NCBI GenBank assembly: GCA_910589125.1 | Contig: CAJURX010000001.1 | Location: 62,001 to 126,000 of the forward strand | Length of the DNA: 64,000 nucleotides | Reading direction: 5' to 3' | Origin: an uncultured Eggerthellaceae bacterium | GTDB taxonomy: Bacteria > Actinomycetota > Coriobacteriia > Coriobacteriales > Eggerthellaceae | Part shown: piece after piece, positions 41,185-49,910 of the stretch | Numbering within the stretch: position 1 is the stretch's first letter | How the letters are laid out: each line of letters opens with the position of its first letter | Notes under the pieces: model-generated | The model's database searches: none | Told to the model about the DNA's origin: nothing | What the model saw: only the letters and a program-made list of their open reading frames with translations | Translations under genes and position numbers: made by a program

Positions 41185-42361
41185 GAGCATGCTCCTTCGG
41201 CTCGATCGGTCTGAAAGAAACAGTATACCCTGCGTCTATGAGCTGGAATGAGAGCTGCCCGATGTCCCCTTCGTCGGTGAGCATGAGGGAGAGCACGGCG
41301 TTGCCCTCTGAGAGATGGTCTATCTCGATGGATTGTATGTTGCACCCGACCGAGCTCGCGATGGTGGTCACCTCTGCCACCACGCCCGTGCGGTTGATCA
41401 TCGGGATGCGGACCTCCAGCAGCTTGTCCGAACCGGGCACCCACTGCGCAGGGAGCGCCTGCCTCGCATCGGCTGAGATCCGCAAGAGCTCCTTCAAGCC
41501 TTGAGCGTCGCGCTCCTCTATCGCGCGCGCATACGACGAGATGATGTCCTCCATCTCATGCAGGCCGCTCGCGAGCGCATCGGCGTTGTCGAAGGCGATG
41601 CCGCACCATAGCTCCGGAGAGCCTGCTGCCACGCGCGTGGTGTCCTTGAAGCCGCCCGCCGCCAAGCGCATGAGCGCGTTGTTCGCGTCCGCATGGTCGA
41701 GCGCCAAGCGCATGAGCGAGGAGGCCACCATGTGCGGCACATGGCTCACCACGGCAACGGCGCGGTCATGGTCCTCACGGGGCAGCGACACCACGCGGGC
41801 ATCGATGCCGCAGATCAGCTCATGGAGCTTCTGGAAGCTATCGGGGTCAGTGGAGCCATCAGGGCAGAGGATCCAGTTGGCACCCTCGAACAGGTCGGTG
41901 CGCGCGCCATCTATGCCGCTGGCCTCCGATCCCGCCATGGGGTGCCCTGGGATGTAGCGCGCATTGTCCGCGAGCAGGTCGCGTGCCGAATCCAGGATAT
42001 GGGACTTGGTGGAGACGGTATCCGTGACCACGCCCGAGAATCCCACCTCGGAGATCAGCTTGAGATAGCCATCCACCGCTGCAACGGGCGTGGCTATGAT
42101 CAGGAGGTCAGCCTGGTCGGCCAAGAAGGCGGCGAATGCAGGGTCATCGGGCGTAGATGCCTCATCAGCCCAGCCACGCTCCCGCGCCACGACCCCGCTT
42201 CGGGAATCGGGATCGACGCCGAACAGATGGATATCCGGATATGCTCGCTTGAGAGCGCCTGCGAGAGATGAGCCGATCAGCCCAAGGCCCGCTACGGCTA
42301 CGTTGGAGAAGGGTGCGTCCATCTTCTGGGAGTCGTCTTTCAATGCCAGCCTCTTCGTCAT
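41177..42361 (-). CDS. tyrA: Prephenate dehydrogenase with ACT domain
   Basis: TyrA oxidises prephenate to 4-hydroxyphenylpyruvate for tyrosine. The 394 residues have the NAD-binding G-L-G-L-I-G-S-S-L-A, H-P-M-A-G-S-E and S-H-V-P-H-M-V-A. A C-terminal ACT domain (about 310-385) includes R-T-G-V-V-A-E-V and is likely for tyrosine feedback. At the 42361 ATG the GAGGA box lies directly against the start, so a TTG 12 bases later or an ATG at 42322 could be used instead. It lies between the pseudouridine synthase and aroA. Confidence 0.92.
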   Translation of the reverse strand: MTKRLALKDDSQKMDAPFSNVAVAGLGLIGSSLAGALKRAYPDIHLFGVDPDSRSGVVARERGWADEASTPDDPAFAAFLADQADLLIIATPVAAVDGYLKLISEVGFSGVVTDTVSTKSHILDSARDLLADNARYIPGHPMAGSEASGIDGARTDLFEGANWILCPDGSTDPDSFQKLHELICGIDARVVSLPREDHDRAVAVVSHVPHMVASSLMRLALDHADANNALMRLAAGGFKDTTRVAAGSPELWCGIAFDNADALASGLHEMEDIISSYARAIEERDAQGLKELLRISADARQALPAQWVPGSDKLLEVRIPMINRTGVVAEVTTIASSVGCNIQSIEIDHLSEGNAVLSLMLTDEGDIGQLSFQLIDAGYTVSFRPIEPKEHAHV

Positions 42362-42378
42362 TCCTCTATCGTGTGGAG

Positions 42379-43104
42379 CTATTGTAATGGTTCAGCGAGG
42401 AAGAGGCTCTCCACTTCCTCGGGCGAGAGCTCCCTCCAAGCGCCCTCGGCAAGCCCCTCGAGCCGCACTGACCCGATGGCCGTGCGCTCAAGGTCGCGCA
42501 CCGGATGCCCGATGGCATCCATCATGCGCCGCACTTGGCGATTGCGCCCCTCATGGATGCGGATGAGCACGCGCGAGGATTCTCCCGCATCCAGGACCTC
42601 GGCGAACGCCGGAGCCGTCATGCCATCATCGAGCATGATGCCCTCCCGGAGCGCCCGCAGCTCATCATCCCGAACGCGCCCGCGCACCCGAGCCACATAC
42701 TCCTTGACCACCTCATGGGATGGATGAGCGAGCGCATGCCCCAGCTCCCCATCGGTCGTGAAGAGGAGCAGGCCGCTCGTATCGCAATCGAGCCGCCCCA
42801 CATGGAAGAGCGCGGGATGCGCATCCATGGGAAGCAGCTCAGACGCGCACTTCCGGCCGCGGTCATCGCTCATGGCGCTCAGATAGCCCCGCGGCTTGTT
42901 GAGCGCGAGCACCACCGAAGGCGCCTCAACGGCCAGCAGCTCCCCATCCAATCGGATCTCATCCCGCGCTGGGTCGGCCTTCTCCCCCAGCTGCGCGATG
43001 CGCCCGTTCACGCTGACGCGGCCCTCCTCGATCATCCGCTCGCATCCGCGCCGTGAGCCTGCGCCCGAGCGTGCGAGCAGCTTCTGGAGCCGGGCCTCAC
43101 TCAT
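42379..43104 (-). CDS. Ribosomal large-subunit pseudouridine synthase, RluB/RsuA family
   Basis: The protein of 241 residues has an N-terminal S4 RNA-binding domain (R-L-Q-K-L-L-A-R-S-G-A-G-S-R-R). The catalytic core follows: L-N-K-P-R-G-Y-L, the aspartate-containing G-R-L-D-C-D-T-S-G-L-L-L, and E-G-R-N-R-Q-V-R-R-M. This is the RsuA-like group, in which RluB modifies 23S rRNA and RsuA 16S rRNA; the placement after scpB favours RluB. It overlaps scpB by 8 bases. Confidence 0.92.
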   Translation of the reverse strand: MSEARLQKLLARSGAGSRRGCERMIEEGRVSVNGRIAQLGEKADPARDEIRLDGELLAVEAPSVVLALNKPRGYLSAMSDDRGRKCASELLPMDAHPALFHVGRLDCDTSGLLLFTTDGELGHALAHPSHEVVKEYVARVRGRVRDDELRALREGIMLDDGMTAPAFAEVLDAGESSRVLIRIHEGRNRQVRRMMDAIGHPVRDLERTAIGSVRLEGLAEGAWRELSPEEVESLFLAEPLQ

Positions 43105-43966
43105 CGTCGGTGTCGAACACGAGCGAATCGAAGTCGATCTTCTCCACCACGCCCGCCGTGGATTCGAGCGCCTTGCGCATCATCGCGCGGACAGCATCCG
43201 TGCCGCCTTGACCGGCGTCGTCATCCTCGGCATCCGCGAGCGCAACGGGATCGGTCGATGCAGCCACCGCATCCTCTGCCTCGGCAAGCACCTCAGCAGC
43301 GATCATGCCTGCCACCGCACCATCCGCATCATCATCGTAGAGCATCTGCTCTGCCAACCGCGCCGCCTCCTCATCGGTGAGCGCTGTCTCATCACGCGTT
43401 GCAGAGAGCCGATCGCGGATGAGGCGCTCCGTCTCCTCGTCCGGAGCGAACACAGCAAGGTCGGGCATGTCATCCACGCTGGCCAATCCGAACTTCTCCA
43501 AGAACGTGCGCGTCGTGGCGTAGAGCGTGGGATTGCCCGGCGTATCTGCGCTCCCCGCCTCGCGCACCAGCCCCTTCTCCACCAGAGAGCTGATCGATGA
43601 GTCAGAGGTGACGCCGCGCACCGCCGAAACCTGCGCCCGCGTGACAGGCTGCATGTAGGCGATGATGGCAAGCGTCTCCATGGCCGCAGCGGAGAGCTTC
43701 CGCGTGTCCCATGAGCGGACATAGCGCTCTATCAGGTCATGATGCCTCATGTGCGTGACGAGCTGCCAGCCACCCGCCACCTCTCGCAGCTGCACGCCGC
43801 ACTCATCTTCCTGCTTGCGCGCCCTCATGCGCTCGAGCGCCTCCGTCACGCAAGCGGCATCCATATCCAGCATCTCAGCTAGGCGCGCCGCTGCTACGGG
43901 CTCATCGCTCACGAACAGGAGCGCCTCGAGGGCGCTCTCCACGTACCCTTCATCTTGGAACGTCAT
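43097..43966 (-). CDS. scpB: Chromosome segregation/condensation protein ScpB
   Basis: ScpB is the winged-helix subunit that works with ScpA and SMC in chromosome condensation. The first 190 residues fit the family: the start E-S-A-L-E-A-L-L-F-V-S-D-E-P-V, then L-S-A-A-A-M-E-T-L-A-I-I-A-Y-M-Q-P-V-T-R and the second winged helix with P-G-N-P-T-L-Y-A-T-T. About 100 extra residues follow, rich in Ala, Asp and Glu, ending F-D-T-D-D-E. The start shares ATGA with the scpA stop. Confidence 0.95.
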   Translation of the reverse strand: MTFQDEGYVESALEALLFVSDEPVAAARLAEMLDMDAACVTEALERMRARKQEDECGVQLREVAGGWQLVTHMRHHDLIERYVRSWDTRKLSAAAMETLAIIAYMQPVTRAQVSAVRGVTSDSSISSLVEKGLVREAGSADTPGNPTLYATTRTFLEKFGLASVDDMPDLAVFAPDEETERLIRDRLSATRDETALTDEEAARLAEQMLYDDDADGAVAGMIAAEVLAEAEDAVAASTDPVALADAEDDDAGQGGTDAVRAMMRKALESTAGVVEKIDFDSLVFDTDDE

Positions 43967-44736
43967 TCGACCTCTCCATCCTCTATGAACAGCGCGCCCG
44001 ACCCTTCGATGTAGGTGATGCTGATATCGCCGAAGGTGACCTCCTGCTCCACGCGCACCATCTGCCGCTTGTAGAGCTCCAGCACCGCGAGGAACGTGAC
44101 CACGACGACCTCTGGCGTGCGCGACTCGCTCACCAGCTCGTTGAAGGACAGGTGCTTCTCGCGCACGATGCGCTCATGTATCCCCCGCACGAACGTCTCG
44201 ACCGGTATGGGCTTGCTGGCGATGTGCTCGCTCTCCAGCAGGAACACCTCGCGCCGCGCGAGCACCTCAGCGCACACGCGCCCCATATCATCCAAGCTCG
44301 CGCCTTTCAGGAAATCCGGCATGAGGTCACCGAACTCGGGGCCCGGCCCGAAGGGACGCGCATGCATGCGCCCCTCGGCCAAGAAGCGCGAATATAGCTC
44401 CTCCGAGGCGTTCTTGAACTGCTTGTAGGCGATGAGCTTCTGCGCCAGCACCTCGCGCGCGGCATCCGGAGGCAACCCTTCGACATCCTCCTCCAGCTCC
44501 ACGGGCGGACGCGGCACCAAAGCGCGCGCCTTCATCTCGAGGAGCGTTGATGCCACCAAGAGGAAATCCGATGCCACATCCAGATCGAGGCTCCGCATGC
44601 GGGAGACCTCGGCGAGGTACTGGTCAGCGATCTCAGCGATGGAGATGGCGCCGATGTCCACGCGCTTCTTGCTGACCAAGAAGAGCAGCAGGTCGAACGG
44701 ACCCTCGAATGCCTCTGTCTTGACCTTGTACGCCAT
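43963..44736 (-). CDS. scpA: Segregation and condensation protein ScpA
   Basis: ScpA is the kleisin that bridges SMC heads. The 257 residues begin A-Y-K-V-K-T-E-A-F-E-G-P-F-D-L-L-L-F-L-V with the kleisin N-terminal helix. They continue with A-D-Q-Y-L and D-F-L-L-V-A-S-T-L-L-E-M-K-A-R, and end with the winged-helix C-terminal part (V-V-V-T-F-L-A-V-L-E-L-Y-K). It lies 9 bases after the M50 protease and overlaps scpB. Confidence 0.96.
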   Translation of the reverse strand: MAYKVKTEAFEGPFDLLLFLVSKKRVDIGAISIAEIADQYLAEVSRMRSLDLDVASDFLLVASTLLEMKARALVPRPPVELEEDVEGLPPDAAREVLAQKLIAYKQFKNASEELYSRFLAEGRMHARPFGPGPEFGDLMPDFLKGASLDDMGRVCAEVLARREVFLLESEHIASKPIPVETFVRGIHERIVREKHLSFNELVSESRTPEVVVVTFLAVLELYKRQMVRVEQEVTFGDISITYIEGSGALFIEDGEVE

Positions 44737-44745
44737 GCTCCCTCC

Positions 44746-45423
44746 CTACGAGATCCTGAAGGGGAAGATGGCATTCGCCACATTGCCAGCGGTCACATCC
44801 AGATACCACGAGAACGGGTTGAACCCCACGAGATAGGGCAGCGTGATGACCGCGATCATGAAGATGGGGAAGGCATAGTGCTGGATGGAATACCACCTGG
44901 GCAGCCATGCCGGAGGGATGAATACCGCGATGATGGATGAGCCATCCAAGGGAGGTATGGGGATCAGATTGAAGAACATGAGATAGAGGTTCACCAGCGT
45001 GAACGTAGCCAGGAGGAGCATGATGAAGTAGCCCACCTCCCCTTGGATGAAGCGCGCATCGAAGGCGAAGATGACGTGCGCGATGATCGCTGCGACGAGC
45101 GCCATGGCCAGGTTGGCCGCCGGACCCGCGAAGCCCGTGATGGCATCCCCCTTGCGAGGATCCTTGAAGTAGCGAGGGTCATACGGCACCGGTTTGGCGT
45201 AGCCGAAGATGGGCATGTGCAGCACCATGAGCGCAAGCGGCAAGATGACCGTGCCGAACGGGTCGATGTGCTTGAGCGGATTCAGCGACAGCCTGCCAGC
45301 GCGCTTCGCCGTAGGATCGCCCAGCTTGTAGGCAGCCAATCCATGCGCCACCTCATGCCCGGTGAGCGCCACGACGAAGCTGATGATGGCGCATGCGTAG
45401 TACATCAGATCATCTGCGCTCAT
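44746..45423 (-). CDS. Site-2 protease family membrane metallopeptidase (M50)
   Basis: The protein of 225 residues has H-E-V-A-H-G in its first helix (zinc-binding HExxH type) and F-N-L-I-P-I-P-P-L-D-G in a later helix, which supplies the third ligand. Five to six hydrophobic segments are seen. This compact form without PDZ domain is common upstream of scpA in bacteria and is a presumed intramembrane protease of unknown substrate. It shares ATGA with the ABC-F gene upstream. Confidence 0.92.
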   Translation of the reverse strand: MSADDLMYYACAIISFVVALTGHEVAHGLAAYKLGDPTAKRAGRLSLNPLKHIDPFGTVILPLALMVLHMPIFGYAKPVPYDPRYFKDPRKGDAITGFAGPAANLAMALVAAIIAHVIFAFDARFIQGEVGYFIMLLLATFTLVNLYLMFFNLIPIPPLDGSSIIAVFIPPAWLPRWYSIQHYAFPIFMIAVITLPYLVGFNPFSWYLDVTAGNVANAIFPFRIS

Positions 45424-47465
45424 GCGCCCACCTCCGCCAAGATGCGCTCAAGCTCCTCCGAGAGCTCCAACCATGCAGCCTCGTCCGCTTCCATCCGGCT
45501 CTTGAGCTCGCCGTGCTCCTTGATGACATCGGTGGCTGCATCCTCCTTGATGTAGAAGTCAGGGTCGCTCATCAGCGCCATGATCTCATCCATGCGAGCA
45601 CCCTCGCGCTCCATGCGCTTCTCTATCGTCTCCAGCTTGCGCTTGACATCCTTCGTAGCAGAGCTCCTCCGCTGGCGCGCCTCCGCTTCGAGCCGCTTCT
45701 GCTCTCGGCTCTTGGGAGCCGAGCCTGAACGCGCTCGCGTGCCGTGGTCGATGCGGTTCACCGTGAAGGTAGTCCCACGCTTGCCCTCATCTGCGCCAGC
45801 GCTCTCCTTCGCATCATCATCGAAGAGCTCATCGATCGGAGAGGGCGCGCTCGGTTGCCTCTCAGCCGCCTGACCGGATTTGAACAGATAGTAATCCCAG
45901 CCACCGGGATAATCCCTCACCTGCCCGTTGTCTATCTCGATGACCCGATTCGCAACGCTCTCTATCAGATGCCGGTCATGCGTGATCAAGAGGATGGTGC
46001 CCTCGAACTGCCGCAATGCCTGCTCGAGCACATCTGCGCTCGAGATGTCGAGGTGGTTCGTGGGCTCGTCCAAGCAGAGCAGCGGCGTAGGCGCTACCAG
46101 CATCTTCGCCAACGCCAAGCGGCTCTTCTCGCCACCCGAGAGCACGGACACGCGCTTCTCCACGTCATCCCCCTTGAAGAGGAATGCGCCGAGCAAGCTG
46201 CGCACCTGCGAGATCGACCAACCGGGAGCTACGCGATCGAGCTCCTCGAACACGGTGTTCCCACCCGTGAGCTCTTCGAGCTGATGCTGTGCGTAGTAGG
46301 TCAGGCTCACGTGCTCGCCATACGAGATCTCCCCCGCATCGGGCGAGATGGCCTCTGCCACCATCTTGAGCAACGTGGACTTGCCAGCGCCGTTGGGACC
46401 CACGAGCGCCACCTTCTCGCCACGATACAGCGTGAGATCCAACCCGTCATAGACCTGCTTGTCGTCGAACGCCTTCGACACGCCCCGCACGCGGACGACC
46501 TCATCCCCTGTGCGCGGAGGCTGCACGAAGTTGAAGCGGATGGCCTTCTTCTCTTCGGGTATCTCGATCAGCTCAGCCTTCAAGCGCTCGAGCTTCCCCA
46601 CGCGATCTTGCGCCTGCTTGGCCTTGGAAGCCTTGTAGCGGAAGCGCTCGATGAATGCCTCCAGCTTGCGCATCTCATCCAGTTGAGCCTTGCGCTCCTC
46701 GCGCATGCGCTCGATGCGCTCATCCCGCGCCTTGAGATAGGCGGAGTAGTTGCCCTTGTACATGGTGAGCGAGCCATTCGCTATCTCGGCCACGTTGTCC
46801 ACCATGGCGTCCATGAAGGCCCGATCATGGCTCACCACGATGACGGTGCCCTCATAGGTGCGCAGGAATCCTTCCAGCCACTTGACCGATTCCAGATCCA
46901 GATGATTGGTGGGCTCGTCAAGGAGCAGCACCTCGGGATTGCGCACGAGGAGCTTCGCGAGCGCGATGCGCATCTGCCAGCCACCAGAGAACTCAGTGGT
47001 CAGACGACCCAGGTCCTCCTCCGTGAATCCGATGCCGAACAGGACCGCGCGCACCTTCGCTTCCAGGCTATAGCCACCCATCATCTCGTAGGCATCGCGG
47101 ATGCGACCGAGCTCTGCGAGCTCGCTCTCGGTCGGGTCGGACCCAAGCTCCGCTTCCAGCTTCGCGAGGCGCTGCTCCATCTCCAAGATCTCAGCTTGGG
47201 AGGAGATGACCTCCTCGAAGATGGGGCGCTCCCCCATCTCGATGGCCTCCTGCTTGAGGTACCCTACGCGCGCACCCTTCGCCAGCGTGATGGCACCCTC
47301 ATCCGCCTCTTCCTCACCGGATATGATGTTGAGCATCGTGGTCTTGCCCGCACCGTTCGGACCGACCAGGGCAAGCCGATCGTAGGCTTCCAGCCGAAAC
47401 GATGCGCCCGAGAACAGCTCTCTGCCGCCGAATGATTTCGCTATGTGCTCTGCTTGCAGGATCAA
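45420..47465 (-). CDS. ABC-F family ATPase (ribosome-associated type)
   Basis: The protein of about 681 residues has two ABC domains with no membrane part. Each has a Walker A (G-P-N-G-A-G-K-T-T and G-P-N-G-A-G-K-S-T), a signature (S-G-G-W-Q-M-R and S-G-G-E-K-S-R) and a Walker B (L-L-L-D-E-P-T-N-H-L-D and L-C-L-D-E-P-T-N-H-L-D). A lysine-rich linker lies between them. A C-terminal coiled-coil tail resembles Uup/EttA-type extensions. I prefer a TTG start at 47465, giving M-I-L-Q-A-E-H-I-A-K-S-F; the ATG at 47513 overlaps a TAGAAT -10-like box. Members act in translation or confer antibiotic protection. Confidence 0.93.
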   Translation of the reverse strand: MILQAEHIAKSFGGRELFSGASFRLEAYDRLALVGPNGAGKTTMLNIISGEEEADEGAITLAKGARVGYLKQEAIEMGERPIFEEVISSQAEILEMEQRLAKLEAELGSDPTESELAELGRIRDAYEMMGGYSLEAKVRAVLFGIGFTEEDLGRLTTEFSGGWQMRIALAKLLVRNPEVLLLDEPTNHLDLESVKWLEGFLRTYEGTVIVVSHDRAFMDAMVDNVAEIANGSLTMYKGNYSAYLKARDERIERMREERKAQLDEMRKLEAFIERFRYKASKAKQAQDRVGKLERLKAELIEIPEEKKAIRFNFVQPPRTGDEVVRVRGVSKAFDDKQVYDGLDLTLYRGEKVALVGPNGAGKSTLLKMVAEAISPDAGEISYGEHVSLTYYAQHQLEELTGGNTVFEELDRVAPGWSISQVRSLLGAFLFKGDDVEKRVSVLSGGEKSRLALAKMLVAPTPLLCLDEPTNHLDISSADVLEQALRQFEGTILLITHDRHLIESVANRVIEIDNGQVRDYPGGWDYYLFKSGQAAERQPSAPSPIDELFDDDAKESAGADEGKRGTTFTVNRIDHGTRARSGSAPKSREQKRLEAEARQRRSSATKDVKRKLETIEKRMEREGARMDEIMALMSDPDFYIKEDAATDVIKEHGELKSRMEADEAAWLELSEELERILAEVGA

Positions 47466-47531
47466 TGCTCGCCGCGGTGCCTTTCGAACCGGTGATTCAC
47501 ATGAACCTGACATTCTACAACACGGCGCGCC

Positions 47532-47876
47532 TCATCCATCACACAGCCGCTGCTGGCTCCAGAGCACCATCTCAGACAGGATGGGCACGAGACTGGCACC
47601 GGTATCCGTGAGCGTGTATTCAACATGCGGGGGCACCTCGCGAAAGACCTCTCGATGGATGAGGCCATCCGCCTCGAGCTCGCGCAGCTGCTTGGTGAGC
47701 GTTGACTGCGAGATGCCATCCATCCGGCGCAGAAGCTCGCCGAAGCGCTGCACCTCATAGGTGGCGATGTACCAGAGGATGAGCAGCTTCCATTTCCCGC
47801 CGAGCACCGCCTGCAAACGGCTCATGGATTCGCAGCGCGCCAGCATCCGCTCGTCCGTGAACTTGTTGTCCGCCAT
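47532..47876 (-). CDS. HxlR-family transcriptional regulator
   Basis: This winged-helix protein of 114 residues has C-E-S-M-S-R-L-Q-A-V-L-G-G-K-W-K-L-L-I-L-W and R-F-G-E-L-L-R-R-M-D-G-I-S-Q-S-T-L-T-K-Q-L-R-E-L. Both are standard for HxlR-type regulators that often sense quinones, aldehydes or redox stress. The ATG at 47876 has GGGGG 5 bases upstream; a TTG at 47924 could give a longer form. It is divergent from the radical SAM gene at 48000, a usual arrangement for a regulator and its target. Confidence 0.9.
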   Translation of the reverse strand: MADNKFTDERMLARCESMSRLQAVLGGKWKLLILWYIATYEVQRFGELLRRMDGISQSTLTKQLRELEADGLIHREVFREVPPHVEYTLTDTGASLVPILSEMVLWSQQRLCDG

Positions 47877-47999
47877 ATCAGCCCCCGTCACGCCCGATAG
47901 TGCATTTTTGGCAACTACCTCCAAAGGATATCAGTACTAGGGATCTGCGCACTGCACATGCATCCTATATGGCATAGACCCGAAGGCAAGGAGGAGCAG

Positions 48000-48932
48000 A
48001 TGCACTACACAGGCACCATCTGGCGACCGCCCTATGAGGCGGCCTCGCTCATCATCGAGGCAACGGCGGGATGCACCCACCATGCGTGCAGGTTCTGCAC
48101 GCTCTACGAGGAGCTGCCCTTCACGTTCCATCCCTCGCCCTTGGAGGACATCGAAGCGGACCTGCTCGAAGCGCAGACCTGGTATCACGACCCGCTGCGC
48201 AAGGCCGAAGAGCGGCTATTCGAATTGGATGAGGTCCGCCTAGAGCGCATATTCCTCGCGGGCGCGAACCCCTTCGGCCTCAAGGCGCACCATCTGCTGC
48301 GCATCGCCGACCTCGTGCAGAGATACTTCCCCGGATGCTCCAGCATCGGGTGCTTCTCGCGCGTGACCGACATCTCGCGCAAGACCGACGAGGAGCTGGA
48401 AGCGCTCGCACGCGCAGGATTCGATGGCCTCACCATCGGCATGGAGACCGGGGACGACGAAGCGCTCGCGTTCATGGACAAGGGATACGGATCGAGCGAC
48501 ATCATCGAGCAATGCCGACGGCTCGATGCGGCAGGTATCAGATATGCCTTCTTCTATCTCGCAGGCATATCCGGAAAGGACCATGGCGTGCAAGGCGCGC
48601 GGATGACAGCTGAGGTGTGCAACCAGACGAAGCCGTGGTTCATCGGCGCGAACATGCTCACGATCTACGAGAGCTCGCTCCTCTTCCAAGACATCCGAGC
48701 AGGGCGTTGGGCAGAGGAGAGCGAAGCGGAGAAGTACGAGGAGATACGAGAGCTCATCGCGCACCTGGATATCCCCGTTGACTTCGCCATGATGGGCGCA
48801 TCCAACCCCGTGATGATGCAGGGGCGCTTGCCTGAGGATCGCGCACAGCTGATCGAAGCGCTGGATTCGGTGATACCGAGGATCGGAGAGGAGCGCTTGC
48901 GCAGCTACCGAGCGAACCTCCGCCACCTGTGA
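48000..48932 (+). CDS. Radical SAM protein, CX4CX2C type
   Basis: The 310-residue protein binds a cluster through C25, C30 and C33 in A-G-C-T-H-H-A-C-R-F-C-T-L-Y. This is a CX4CX2C spacing like other G-C-x-H-x-x-C-x-F-C-x-M-Y radical SAM proteins. G-A-N-P-F-G-L, G-L-T-I-G-M-E-T-G-D-D and Y-L-A-G-I-S-G follow the SAM barrel. No C-terminal accessory domain is evident. AAGGAGGAG precedes the ATG at 48000 closely. Its divergent neighbour is an HxlR regulator, so it is probably induced by some reactive compound; the substrate is unknown. Confidence 0.88.
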   Translation: MHYTGTIWRPPYEAASLIIEATAGCTHHACRFCTLYEELPFTFHPSPLEDIEADLLEAQTWYHDPLRKAEERLFELDEVRLERIFLAGANPFGLKAHHLLRIADLVQRYFPGCSSIGCFSRVTDISRKTDEELEALARAGFDGLTIGMETGDDEALAFMDKGYGSSDIIEQCRRLDAAGIRYAFFYLAGISGKDHGVQGARMTAEVCNQTKPWFIGANMLTIYESSLLFQDIRAGRWAEESEAEKYEEIRELIAHLDIPVDFAMMGASNPVMMQGRLPEDRAQLIEALDSVIPRIGEERLRSYRANLRHL

Positions 48933-49056
48933 GGGTGGGTGCTGGATGGCCTGGATACCCGCGATGGCATCAAAGGGCTATATCGTCATAGACGAGCCCC
49001 CGCTCGACTTCCATGGAGCGCAGGAAGGTCCCAGCATCCATGGCTTCGATGGGGCT

Positions 49057-49072
49057 TCGCTGCACGCAGCGA
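49057..49072. repeat. Near-perfect 16-base palindrome
   Basis: TCGCTGC-AC-GCAGCGA sits between the convergent radical SAM and TfoX-N genes in a 171-base gap. It has no T-run, so it may be a weak terminator stem or just chance in GC-rich DNA. Confidence 0.3.
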
Positions 49073-49103
49073 GCAACGTCAAGCAACAGGCGAAGAGGAC
49101 CCG

Positions 49104-49433
49104 TTACGCCTTCTTCTTGCTCGTGCGGGGCTTGCGAGCTGGGAGCTCAGGATACATGGCCTGGAGCAGCTCTGCCATGAGCGCACGGTCCTCTATGGCG
49201 TCCACCAAGAGCATCTCCTTGGCACCCTGATAGGGCAGCTGGTATTCAGCGTGCGAAAGCATTGCCTTGGCGGATACCGTGGGCTTAACGAGGAAGCGGT
49301 CATCATACACGCCGCCGATGACCTTATCCCGAAAGTAGATCACGTACTCTCCCATCATCGCGCGCGAGGACACCTCACCCGCATCTGAGAGCTGCTCCAA
49401 GATGTATTCGACATATTCCTTGGATGATGACAT
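49104..49433 (-). CDS. TfoX N-terminal-domain protein
   Basis: The 109-residue protein has the TfoX-N fold marks: S-S-R-A-M-M-G-E-Y-V-I-Y-F-R-D-K-V-I-G-G-V, D-D-R-F-L-V-K and Y-Q-L-P-Y. A lysine-rich tail (R-K-P-R-T-S-K-K-K-A) ends it. Standalone TfoX-N proteins are widespread with no fixed role; the link to competence is only through the name. GAGGAGGGAG precedes the ATG at 49433. Confidence 0.88.
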   Translation of the reverse strand: MSSSKEYVEYILEQLSDAGEVSSRAMMGEYVIYFRDKVIGGVYDDRFLVKPTVSAKAMLSHAEYQLPYQGAKEMLLVDAIEDRALMAELLQAMYPELPARKPRTSKKKA

Positions 49434-49558
49434 GGCACGCTCCCTCCTCAACGTGCCCCCATTGTAACCGCGAAGGGCACATGCGCACGCGCTGCGTCCG
49501 GTCGCTTCACCACGCTTGGAGACGCGCCCTCCCGAGCGAAGGGAAGGACCGGCCATCA

Positions 49559-49897
49559 TCAGATGGCGCTCAAGCCACGGTCTCCCGTGCGGATGCGGAT
49601 GACCTCTTCGACAGGGCTCACGAATATCTTGCCGTCACCCACCTCGCCCGTGCGCGCAGAGGCCATCACCGCATCCACGACCGCATCTGCTTCCCCATCT
49701 TCGACGACCACCTCTATCTTCACCTTCGGTACCATGTTCAAGAGCACCTCCGTCCCCCGATAGTGCTCCTTCCATCCATGCTGATTGCCGCACCCGTGTA
49801 CCTGGCTTATGGTCATCCCGCTCACCTCTATGGCGATCAGGGCATCCTTCACTGCTTCCATCTTCTCTGGGCGCACGATGGCGATGATCCTCTTCAT
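49559..49897 (-). CDS. Nitrogen regulatory protein PII
   Basis: The 112-residue PII protein senses 2-oxoglutarate and ATP/ADP and here most likely gates the adjacent ammonium channel. It starts M-K-R-I-I-A-I-V-R-P-E-K, and the T-loop reads H-Y-R-G-T-E-V-L-L-N. The closing G-D-G-K-I-F-V-S-P-V-E-E-V-I-R-I-R-T-G is standard. Position 51 of the T-loop is Val rather than the uridylylated Tyr, so control is expected by ligand binding alone. GGAGGGAGG lies 5 bases before the ATG. It follows amtB by 13 bases. Confidence 0.95.
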   Translation of the reverse strand: MKRIIAIVRPEKMEAVKDALIAIEVSGMTISQVHGCGNQHGWKEHYRGTEVLLNMVPKVKIEVVVEDGEADAVVDAVMASARTGEVGDGKIFVSPVEEVIRIRTGDRGLSAI

Positions 49898-49910
49898 GCG
49901 GTCCTCCCTC

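Noticed and set aside
45744..47435. 563-codon plus-strand open frame opposite the ABC-F gene
   Set aside because: Antisense shadow of a protein with two complete ABC motif sets.
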